Below are positions 33,496 through 40,951 of a DNA stretch of 42,307 nucleotides, piece after piece. Within the stretch, counting starts at the first letter, position 1. Every line of letters begins with the position of its first letter. The notes under the pieces were generated by a model. That model saw nothing but the letters and a program-made list of their open reading frames with translations, made no database searches and was not told where the DNA came from. The stretch comes from Burkholderiales bacterium (GTDB taxonomy: Bacteria; Pseudomonadota; Gammaproteobacteria; Burkholderiales; Ga0077523): positions 1-42,307 of the forward strand of contig JALHMS010000036.1 in NCBI GenBank assembly GCA_022843925.1. Reading direction: 5' to 3'. The position numbers and the translations under genes were made by a program.

Positions 33496-33530
33496 GACCG
33501 CGGGCCCGCGTCTCCAGGACGCATCTCCGA

Positions 33531-34427
33531 TCACTTCAAGGTGGACTGGAGCTTTGCGACCTCGGCGTCGCTGACGCTCACCGGGGTGCGGTTGGTGAGC
33601 AGCGTGAGATAGGCCTGCTCGGTCTCCTGGGCACGGCGCAATCGCAGGGCGGCGACGAGTTGATCGCGGACTTCGGTCAGGGGTCGGACACCCTTCTCGC
33701 GGACGTCATCCAGCCGGACGATGTGCCAGCCCTGCGCCGTCTTGACCGGCGTCGCGCTGATGTCACCCTTCTTCAGGGCCTGCACGGGCTCGCGCAGTTC
33801 CGGGATGAGGCTCTGCTCCGCCACCCATCCCATGTCGCCGCCCTTCGCGGCGCTCTCTGCGTGTTCGGAACCGGTCTTGGCCAGCGCGGCGAAGTCCGCG
33901 CCCTTCTTCCTGGCCTTGTCCAACAGGTCGGTCATCTTCGCCTGGGCCTTGGCAAATGCGGCCTTGTCGGATTCGGGTGGCGCGAGGACGAAGATCTGGG
34001 AGAGCCGGTATTGGCGGGGCACGGTGAAGGCGCCCGGACTCTGCTCGTAGGCGGTGCGCACGTCCGTCTCCGTGGGATAGCTCTCCGGGGGTTTCGCGAC
34101 GCTGTTGATGTAGCTGGACACGAGGACCTGGTCGCGGGCCCGCTCCATCTGGGCCGTCACTTCGGGACGCTTGTCCCAGCCCTTGCCGCGGGCCTCGGCG
34201 GCGAGGGCCTTGCGCAGGAGTTCGGCCCGCACGATGCGGGACAACTCCGCGGGGTTGGCAGCGAGCTGGGCCTTCGCCTCGGGGGTGATCCCGTCGACGA
34301 CCGCCTTCAACTCGTCGGCCCGCAACTCGACGTCGCCCATCTTCCCGACCACACCCGGTGGCAGCTTCTCCTGCGCAACCGCCGTCACGGCCACCAGCAG
34401 CCCCAGCACAAAAAGCAACGACTTCAT
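33531..34427 (-). CDS. PpiC/parvulin-type peptidyl-prolyl isomerase, periplasmic
   Basis: 298 residues: signal peptide (LLFVLGLLVAVTAVAQ), a SurA/PrsA-like helical chaperone region (30-130) and a parvulin domain from about 135. The domain shows RQYRLSQIFVLAPPE, GADFAALAKTGSE, KGGDMGWVAEQSLIPELREP and TAQGWHIVRLDDVRE. It would catalyse proline isomerisation and chaperone exported proteins. GGAGG lies eight bases before the ATG at 34427; an upstream ATG at 34466 was rejected. It stands alone, between the repeat array and a divergent regulator. Confidence 0.92.
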   Translation of the reverse strand: MKSLLFVLGLLVAVTAVAQEKLPPGVVGKMGDVELRADELKAVVDGITPEAKAQLAANPAELSRIVRAELLRKALAAEARGKGWDKRPEVTAQMERARDQVLVSSYINSVAKPPESYPTETDVRTAYEQSPGAFTVPRQYRLSQIFVLAPPESDKAAFAKAQAKMTDLLDKARKKGADFAALAKTGSEHAESAAKGGDMGWVAEQSLIPELREPVQALKKGDISATPVKTAQGWHIVRLDDVREKGVRPLTEVRDQLVAALRLRRAQETEQAYLTLLTNRTPVSVSDAEVAKLQSTLK

Positions 34428-34778
34428 CGACGAATCCTCCAGAGGAACGGGCGTGATGGTGCGCACCGAATGTTACAGAAATCGGAAATGCCTCCCGCCA
34501 GACGGCATATGGCGGAAAAACATGCGCCAGCCGGATGCGGGTTCGCGGCCGACTGTCGGGGACTCCCGGGACGCCGGGGCGACAAAGACCGGCACGGATC
34601 CGATGCCTTCACGCAACGGGCGCCAGCGAGCAGCACGGTCCGTTCCACGCCGGCGGAGGGGTGTGAATAGTTCATAGAGGCGGACGCAACGGCTCCCTAC
34701 CCTGACGGCATACGGGTCGATCCCCGGCCCGCCCGGACACCGCCACCGCCACGTGTCCGCGGGACCAGGAGAATACCG
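34428..34778. other. Divergent intergenic region before the STAND/BTAD regulator
   Basis: This 351-base gap carries the promoters of the parvulin gene and the large regulator. A small inverted repeat, CCGCCA (34495-34500) and TGGCGG (34510-34515), is the only structure I see. No clear sigma-70 or sigma-54 promoter is recognisable. Confidence 0.5.
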
Positions 34779-37700
34779 ATGAACGCCGCGCCACCGACCC
34801 GCTCCTCCAAGTTCACGCCACCCGCCGGCGGCATCCCGATGCCCCGTCCGGCGCTTCACGCACGCCTCCGTGCAGCCCGGAATTGCCCGCTGGTGTGGTT
34901 GGCCGCCCCGCCCGGATCCGGCAAGACGACGCTGCTCGCGAACATGCCCGCGAAAGCGTCCTGCCCGAGGATCTGGTGTCGCCTCGACGCGGACGACGCC
35001 GCGGTCCCGGCGTTCGTCGATGCCCTGTCCGAAGCCGTGGCGGCAGCGCTGGGCCGGCGCCGCGCGAGCCCCGGCGCGGGAACCAGCCTGCGCCAGGCGT
35101 TGCGCGCCGCATTGTGCGATATCCCCGCGGGGGCTTCCGTCGTCATCGACGACCTCGACGCATCGACGCTCGCCGCCATGGAGACCGTGCTTCCGATCAT
35201 CGTCGACGAGGTGCCGGCGGGCGCCACGGTCTTCGTGGCCACGCACCTGCCGCCGCCGCAGACGCTGGCCCGTCACGGCGCCAACCGCCGCATGGCCGTC
35301 ATCCCGCCCGAGGCTCTCCGGCTCGGCGTCGACGAGACCGCCGCCCTGCTCCGGATGGTGGCGCCCGACGCCGCCTGGGATGCGACGGTCGTCCACGATG
35401 CGGCGCAGGGCTGGCTGGCCGGGACGCTGCTCATCGCCGCCGGCGCGCCCGGCCGCGGGGCGGCGCTGCAGACGCCCGCCATCGCCGACTACTTCGCCCG
35501 TCACGTGTTCGGCAGCCTCGACCTCGAGACGCGCCAGGTCCTGCTGCACGTCGCGGCGCTGTCCGAGGTCAGCGGCACGGAGGCCGCCGCCCTGTCCCAG
35601 ATGCCCCACGCAGGGCCTCTGCTCGGCCGGCTCGCGGAGGAACATCGCTTCGTGACCCGGTGCGACGACGGACGCTTCGCCATGCACCCGATGTTCCGCA
35701 CCTTCCTCGTCCGCGAGCGCGACGGCACGTTGCCGGCTGCACGACTCCGGGCGCTGCTCGACCAGAGCGGACGCATCGCGGAGGCCGCCGGCGGGATCGA
35801 TCTCGCAGCGGACCTCTACGCGGCCGCATCGTCATGGCACGCGTTGCTGCGGGTACTGCGCCGCGCCGTGCCCCGGCTGCTCGAGACCGATCAACACGCG
35901 CGGGTCGCGCAGTGGCTCGACGCAATCCCCGAGGGCGTGGGCCGCGAGGACGCCTGGGTGGTGCTCTGGCGCGGGGTGATCGCGCGCTCGAACGACCGCG
36001 CGGCGGCACTCGGGCGATTCGAGATCGCGTGGCAGGCATTCAACCGCCAGTGCGACGTCACGGGCCTCGCCGCCACCCTCGATGCGGCTTTCGCTGCGCT
36101 GCGCGACCACGGGACCACGACCGGCGTCGGTGCCGTCTGGCGCGAACGGCTCGAAGCCTTCGCCGAAGGCACCGCCGACCAGCTCCCGCCCAGGGCGGAG
36201 GCGCACCTCGTCGCGTGCGGGCAGTCCCTCATGGAGAGCGGGCTCGATCACCCGTTGCTCGCGCGCTGGGCGCGCCGGGTCACCGCGGCCGTCCGGGCCA
36301 TCGATGACCCCGGCCTCGCCGGCCGGCTCGTCGCGTTCGGCGCTGCGTACCACTTCTGGCGCGGCGCGGTGGTGCGGTCCGCGGCGCTGCTCGAATCGCA
36401 CGATCTGCCGTGCGCCGACGACGATCGCCGGCTCGGCGCCGTGCTGATCGACGGCCTGCTGGGCGGCGGACGGACCGACGGCGCCTGTCCGGATCCCAGC
36501 CTGGTGGTGCGCAGCGGCCTGTCGGCGCTGCTGGATTTCGTCCGGCCGGGATCACCCGCCGCGGGCGCGAGTCCCCGTGCCCGTGTGCACGCCCTCGTCT
36601 GCCGCGCCCGGCTGCCGGAGGCGGTCGACCAGCAGGAGATGCAGATCGATCGCCTGCGCGAAGCCGGCCTGCGCCTGCCGCTCGCCATGGCGCTCCTCGA
36701 TGCCGGCGCCCTCTCCGCGATGAACGGGCAGCCGGCCCGGGCGTGGCCTCATCTCGACGAGGCCTGTGCACTCGCCGAGGCGATGGACAGCGATCTGCTG
36801 CGCTGGAACGCGGGGCTGTGGCGCGCCCGGTGCGCCGATGCCGCCGGCAGCCCGGCCGCGCCGGAACTGGCGGCCGCGGCGGTCCGCGTGGGCGCGCGGC
36901 ACGGCTACCAGGGATGCCATCCCTGGTGGGATGCCGCCATGATGACGCGCGTGATGCGACACGCGCTGGAGCAAGGCTGCGAGACCGGCTACGTCACACG
37001 CCTCATCCGCGCGCGCGGTCTCGTGCCGGACTCCCCGGAACCGGAGGGCTGGCCCTGGCCCGTGCGGGTGCACACGCTGGGCCGGTTCGGCATCTCCATC
37101 GACGGGAGCCCGCTCGTGTTCCACGGTCGGGCGCAGCGGCGTCCGATGGACCTCCTCAAGGTCGTGATCGCGTTCGGAGGCCGGGACATCGGCCTCGGTG
37201 CGATCATCGAAGCGCTCTGGCCGGACGCCGAGGGAGATGCGGGCCGCAAGTCGTTCGACGTCGCGCTGCTCCGCCTGCGGCGGCTGCTCGGGCGGGACGA
37301 CGCGCTGCTTCTCGGGGAGGGCAAGGTCTCGCTGAACGACAAGGTGTGCTGGGTGGACGTCTGGTCGCTGGAGCGGCTCCTCGGCAATCTCCCCGACTGC
37401 AACCGGCCCCACGCCGCGCTGCACTGCGCGCAACGACTGCTGGCCCGCTATCGGGGGCCGTTCCTGAATCTCGAGGAGACGCAGTCCTGGATGCTGCGGC
37501 TTCGCGAGAGGGTCGCGGGGCGCACGGCGCGCGCTGCGCTCCTGCTGGGCCAGAAGCTGGAAGGCGCAGGCCTGTGGGTCGACGCCTCGACGCTCTACCA
37601 GGGCATGCTCGACGTCTCCCCCCTGCACGAGGAGCTGGTGCGCCGACTGATGCACTGCCACGCACAGCTCGGTGACCGCGCGGAAGCGCGCGCCGTCTTC

Positions 37701-37913
37701 GAGCGCTTCCGCCGGCTGCTGGCGTCGCTGCTCGGACAGCAGCCGGCGGGCGACATCCTTTCGAAGTACCTCGATCTCCATGAACCCCAATGCCGACCAC
37801 CGGAAACGACAAGGGGACACCGGAGTGTCCCCTTGGTCGTGCGACCCGCTGACGCGCCGGCGCTATCGAGCGCGCAGTCGCCGGCGGCGCGTGACGCCGA
37901 AAAGCGTGGCTAG
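34779..37913 (+). CDS. Large MalT-like STAND ATPase regulator with C-terminal BTAD (SARP-type) domain
   Basis: 1044 residues. The N-terminus is a STAND NTPase with Walker A APPGSGKTT (43-51) and Walker B SVVIDDLD (120-127), followed by an alpha-helical, TPR-like middle (about 270-740). From about 757 a winged-helix-like SARP segment appears (VHTLGRFGISIDG, ALWPDAEGDAGRKSFDVALLR). A BTAD domain follows at about 860-1000, with RYRGPFL and a C-terminal TPR-like stretch. Such proteins are signal-activated transcription regulators; target and signal are unknown. AGGAG precedes the ATG. The last 45 residues look unstructured, cover a strong hairpin (37806-37840) and overlap the convergent gene by 51 bases, so the natural end may be debated. 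Confidence 0.87.
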   Translation: MNAAPPTRSSKFTPPAGGIPMPRPALHARLRAARNCPLVWLAAPPGSGKTTLLANMPAKASCPRIWCRLDADDAAVPAFVDALSEAVAAALGRRRASPGAGTSLRQALRAALCDIPAGASVVIDDLDASTLAAMETVLPIIVDEVPAGATVFVATHLPPPQTLARHGANRRMAVIPPEALRLGVDETAALLRMVAPDAAWDATVVHDAAQGWLAGTLLIAAGAPGRGAALQTPAIADYFARHVFGSLDLETRQVLLHVAALSEVSGTEAAALSQMPHAGPLLGRLAEEHRFVTRCDDGRFAMHPMFRTFLVRERDGTLPAARLRALLDQSGRIAEAAGGIDLAADLYAAASSWHALLRVLRRAVPRLLETDQHARVAQWLDAIPEGVGREDAWVVLWRGVIARSNDRAAALGRFEIAWQAFNRQCDVTGLAATLDAAFAALRDHGTTTGVGAVWRERLEAFAEGTADQLPPRAEAHLVACGQSLMESGLDHPLLARWARRVTAAVRAIDDPGLAGRLVAFGAAYHFWRGAVVRSAALLESHDLPCADDDRRLGAVLIDGLLGGGRTDGACPDPSLVVRSGLSALLDFVRPGSPAAGASPRARVHALVCRARLPEAVDQQEMQIDRLREAGLRLPLAMALLDAGALSAMNGQPARAWPHLDEACALAEAMDSDLLRWNAGLWRARCADAAGSPAAPELAAAAVRVGARHGYQGCHPWWDAAMMTRVMRHALEQGCETGYVTRLIRARGLVPDSPEPEGWPWPVRVHTLGRFGISIDGSPLVFHGRAQRRPMDLLKVVIAFGGRDIGLGAIIEALWPDAEGDAGRKSFDVALLRLRRLLGRDDALLLGEGKVSLNDKVCWVDVWSLERLLGNLPDCNRPHAALHCAQRLLARYRGPFLNLEETQSWMLRLRERVAGRTARAALLLGQKLEGAGLWVDASTLYQGMLDVSPLHEELVRRLMHCHAQLGDRAEARAVFERFRRLLASLLGQQPAGDILSKYLDLHEPQCRPPETTRGHRSVPLVVRPADAPALSSAQSPAARDAEKRG
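37806..37840. terminator. Strong hairpin, likely bidirectional terminator, inside the regulator's 3' end
   Basis: ACGACAAGGGGACAC pairs with GTGTCCCCTTGGTCGT around a CGGA loop: 15 base pairs with a single bulged base. It lies 73 bases before the regulator's stop codon and 22 bases beyond the stop of the convergent PEP-CTERM gene. T-tracts are short on both sides, so efficiency is uncertain. Confidence 0.65.
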
Positions 37914-38786
37914 ACCCAGGCCCAGCATCGCGTAGCTCCCGGGTTCGGGGATCGGCGCCTGCAGGCCACCGGGGAGCGGATTGCCGAATTCGTCGACCGG
38001 GCGGCCATCGAAGTCGAACGGGTCGTAGGCCCCGACGAGCGCCTGACCGCCGTAGCCGTACATGTCGCCACCGCCGCCGCCCACGTACTCGCCGATGCCG
38101 CCCAGCGTGTACGTCAGGAGACGTTCCTCACCCGAGGCGAGGATGCCGAGGTGCAGCGTCTTCGCATAGGGTTCGTAGTAGTACTCGGCATCGGAACCGC
38201 TGACGCTGAAATCGTCGGCGGCGCCGCGGCGCGAGAGCCCATGGTCGAACGTGCGCACGAGATTGCCTCCGCCATCGACAGTGCCCGAGCTGTAGACATC
38301 GAGATCGACACCCCAGAGTTCGGTATCGCCCCAGGTGATCTCGCCGGAGAGCCCTGCGTAGCCGTTGTAGGCGGTGCTTTCGAACTCGCTCTGGACGGCC
38401 ACGCGTCCGCGGCCGATGAAGAAGCTGAAGGTGATACCGGTGATGGCAGCGGCGGTGTCGTTGCGCACCAGCGCGGAGTAGACGATCTTGCTCTCCGTGC
38501 CGACGCCGGCCTCCGCGGCCCCGGCCAGCACACGAATGTTCGTGGAGCCCGTGGGGAGGTCGCCGCTGTAGAACGTATCGTTGCCGAAGCGGCCGCCTGT
38601 GTACGCAGAGCCGTAGATGGAGAGGTTGCCGGAGGCGGTGGAGGCGGTCTGATCCGAGACGGTCACACCGTTCACGGAGATGGTGCCGACCATCGATTCG
38701 TTCGCGACCGTGAGGGCCGCGGCGTGGCCTGACAGCGTGAGCGCGGCGAGCGCGACGGCCAGCGCGATGGGCTTGGGTTGCAGCAT
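37863..38786 (-). CDS. PEP-CTERM surface protein
   Basis: 307 residues: signal peptide (IALAVALAALTLSGHAAA), a beta-rich domain of unknown family (SIYGSAYTGGRFGNDTFYSG, ITFSFFIGRGRVAVQSEFES, GGIGEYVGGGGGDMYGYGG), and a PEP-CTERM tag (PIPEPGSYAMLGLGLATLF, then RRRRLRAR). Gly- and Tyr-rich loops near 255-270 suggest a structural, surface-exposed protein. AGGAG lies upstream of the ATG. A sigma-54-like promoter is visible 57 bases upstream of the start. Its last 51 bases overlap the end of the convergent STAND/BTAD gene. Confidence 0.87.
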   Translation of the reverse strand: MLQPKPIALAVALAALTLSGHAAALTVANESMVGTISVNGVTVSDQTASTASGNLSIYGSAYTGGRFGNDTFYSGDLPTGSTNIRVLAGAAEAGVGTESKIVYSALVRNDTAAAITGITFSFFIGRGRVAVQSEFESTAYNGYAGLSGEITWGDTELWGVDLDVYSSGTVDGGGNLVRTFDHGLSRRGAADDFSVSGSDAEYYYEPYAKTLHLGILASGEERLLTYTLGGIGEYVGGGGGDMYGYGGQALVGAYDPFDFDGRPVDEFGNPLPGGLQAPIPEPGSYAMLGLGLATLFGVTRRRRLRAR

Positions 38787-38853
38787 GGGGTCTCCTGGAT
38801 GTTGTCGAGAATCTTGACGTTCAGTCAGATTTTCACCGACATTCCCCGCACTC

Positions 38854-38869
38854 AGCAAGACGAAATCCA
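38854..38869 (-). promoter_or_regulatory. Possible sigma-54 promoter of a PEP-CTERM gene
   Basis: Minus-strand TGGATTTCGTCTTGCT keeps GG-N10-GC spacing and the TTGCT of the -12 element; the -24 element lacks the CAC. Predicted transcription would begin near 38843, giving a leader of about 57 bases. In other PEP-CTERM bacteria a sigma-54 activator (PrsR) controls such genes, which makes this weak match more interesting. Confidence 0.4.
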
Positions 38870-38880
38870 CCGAAGGCCCG

Positions 38881-40095
38881 ATGAAACGCTTCCTGTTCGC
38901 CTGGGAACTGGGCGGTGGCCTCGGCCACACCGTCCCGCTCTCGCAGCTCTCCCGCCCGCTCCTCGATGCAGGCCATGAAGTCCACGTCGCACTGCGGGAC
39001 CTCTCGACCAGTCACGCGGCCTTCGGCGATCTCGCCGGGCATCCACGACTCCGGCTGTGGCAGGCGCCCATCTGGACGGCCAACCTGCGTGGCCTGCCCG
39101 AGACCGCCACCTATGCGGAGTTGCTGTTCCGCGCGGGGTTCCTGGACGACCGCAGGTTGATGGGTCTGGTGAGAGGCTGGCGGGCGCTCATGGAATTCGT
39201 GCGGCCGGACCTGCTTCTCGTCGACCATGCGCCGACCGCGCTGCTCGCGAGCCGTGGCCTCGGGATCCGCCGGGCCGCCATCGGAACGGGCTTCTTCCTG
39301 CCCCCGGCCCTCGCACCCATCCCCGCCTTCCGCGAATGGGAGGCCGTCGACCCGGCCCGCGTGCGCCAGTCGGAGGACCGCGCGGTCGCCACCGCAAATC
39401 TCGTCCTCGCCGCGCTGGGCGAGGCACCGATCGGCCGGTTGCATCAGCTCGTCGAGACCGACGAAGACTTCCTCCTCACCTGGCCGGAGCTGGACCACTA
39501 TCGCCATCGCCCGCCCGCACCCGGCGCGCGCTACTGGGGTCCGCTGCCCACAGCCGACCAGGGCGTCGCGCCCGACTGGCCGGCGGGCAACGCGCCGCGG
39601 ATCTTCGCGTACCTCAAGTCCGACTACGCCGCGATCGAATCCGCACTGGACGCGCTGAAAGCCGCGCCGCTGCGCACGGTCGCCTACGTCCCCGGGCTTC
39701 CGAAGGCGCTCGGGCAGCGCTTCACGTCACCCCACCTCGCGTTCGCCCCCGGGCCGGTCGACATGCGTGCGGTGTGCACCCAGGCGGATGCCGTCGTGTG
39801 CAATGCCGGCTCGGGCACTGTGTGCACCGTCCTCCGCGCAGGCATCCCCGTCGCCCTGCTACCGATGCACGCGGAGCAGTTGCTCTTCTCGCGCCGCGTC
39901 GCGGAGACGGGCGCCGGCATCCTCGTGACGGAGACCGACGCGCGCCAGAAGCTCACGAAGCACGTGTTGCGGCTGGTGCGGGAAACCGGATGGCGCGAGA
40001 GTGCCCGGGCCGTGGCGGAGAACCATGCTGCCGATGCCGCGCGCGATGTCGCGGCGGACGTCGCGGCCCGCTGTATCGAACTGGCTGGCGGTTGA
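38881..40095 (+). CDS. GT1-like glycosyltransferase
   Basis: 404 residues with a GT-B fold of the UDP-glycosyltransferase/MGT type. The N-terminal acceptor domain opens WELGGGLGHTVPLSQLSRPL, as in macrolide-type transferases. The C-terminal nucleotide-sugar site reads ADAVVCNAGSGTVCTVLRAG followed by IPVALLPMHAEQLLFSRRV, with Asn-Ala replacing the usual His-Gly. It would glycosylate a lipid, polyketide or other small acceptor in the cytoplasm; acceptor and donor are unknown. It is divergent from a PEP-CTERM gene, and its stop abuts the stop of the convergent hydrolase without any gap. Confidence 0.83.
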   Translation: MKRFLFAWELGGGLGHTVPLSQLSRPLLDAGHEVHVALRDLSTSHAAFGDLAGHPRLRLWQAPIWTANLRGLPETATYAELLFRAGFLDDRRLMGLVRGWRALMEFVRPDLLLVDHAPTALLASRGLGIRRAAIGTGFFLPPALAPIPAFREWEAVDPARVRQSEDRAVATANLVLAALGEAPIGRLHQLVETDEDFLLTWPELDHYRHRPPAPGARYWGPLPTADQGVAPDWPAGNAPRIFAYLKSDYAAIESALDALKAAPLRTVAYVPGLPKALGQRFTSPHLAFAPGPVDMRAVCTQADAVVCNAGSGTVCTVLRAGIPVALLPMHAEQLLFSRRVAETGAGILVTETDARQKLTKHVLRLVRETGWRESARAVAENHAADAARDVAADVAARCIELAGG

Positions 40096-40941
40096 TCAGT
40101 CGCCGGTGACCAATCCATCGAGATGGCGCACGAACCGGTCGCGCATCTCGGGCCGTCGCAGCGCTTCGATATGCCCCGCGCCCGGGGCAACCCAGAGTGA
40201 TTTCGGCGCGAGTGCGGCATCGAAGAGGCGGGAGGCGTGGTGCACGGGCACGATGGTGTCGCGGTCGCCGTGGATCAGCACGAGCGGTACGGGCGCGATG
40301 CGCGCCACCGCGTCGGCCGGCCGGGCACCGTCGTCCACGAGCCAGCCGAGCGGCCCCGCGAACCAGCGCGTGACCCACCACAGCCGCAGCTTCTCCCGTG
40401 CGATGTCGCGGAACCCGCTGAAGGCGCTGTCGGTCACGACCCCGGCGAAGCGCCCGCGATGCGACGGATCGCCCGCATGGACGAGTGCCAGCGCGCCCCC
40501 CAGACTCTGCCCGAACAGCACCACGGGCAGTCCGCCGAAGTTCGCCGGGTCGGCCGCGTAGGCCGTGGCCGCGTCGACATCGCGCAGCACGCCGTCGAGC
40601 GATGGCCTGCCCTCCGAACGGCCGTAGCCGCGATAGTCGGGAACGACCACGTGATAGCCGCGCGCCGGCAACCAGAGCACCGAGGCCACGTGCGTGCTGA
40701 TGTTCTCGGCGTTCCCGTGCAGGAAGACGACCACGCCGCGGGCTTCGCCCTGGGCCGGGAGCACCCACCCGTGGAGCCGGACGCCATCGCTCGCCGTGAG
40801 CGCGATGTCGCGGAACGCGACGCCCGCGTCCGACGGCGAGTGGACGTGTTCGCGCATCGGCTGGAAGAAGAGCCCGGTGCACCCCGCGAGGCAGACGACG
40901 AGCGCGGCGGCGACCAACCGGGACGAGAGACGGCGCACCAT
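40096..40941 (-). CDS. Alpha/beta-hydrolase lipoprotein
   Basis: 281 residues. The lipobox LAGC (Cys21) marks a lipoprotein. The fold is a serine hydrolase of the BEM46/YfhR-like type: oxyanion segment VVVFLHGNAENIS, nucleophile elbow GQSLGGA, acid region LVLIHGDRDTIVP and histidine in GAGHIEAL. It may be an esterase or peptidase at the cell envelope; the substrate is unknown. It begins 10 bases after the DUF4105 gene and is probably co-transcribed. The ATG at 40941 starts the lipoprotein signal; a longer frame to 40983 overlaps the neighbouring gene and was rejected. Confidence 0.87.
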   Translation of the reverse strand: MVRRLSSRLVAAALVVCLAGCTGLFFQPMREHVHSPSDAGVAFRDIALTASDGVRLHGWVLPAQGEARGVVVFLHGNAENISTHVASVLWLPARGYHVVVPDYRGYGRSEGRPSLDGVLRDVDAATAYAADPANFGGLPVVLFGQSLGGALALVHAGDPSHRGRFAGVVTDSAFSGFRDIAREKLRLWWVTRWFAGPLGWLVDDGARPADAVARIAPVPLVLIHGDRDTIVPVHHASRLFDAALAPKSLWVAPGAGHIEALRRPEMRDRFVRHLDGLVTGD

Positions 40942-40951
40942 CGGCTGCGGA

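Noticed and set aside
31528-33534. Long minus-strand frames (over 400-650 codons) through the repeat array
   Set aside because: They are periodic translations of the 131-bp repeat in rotating frames, run antisense into manC, and have no ribosome site or family motif.
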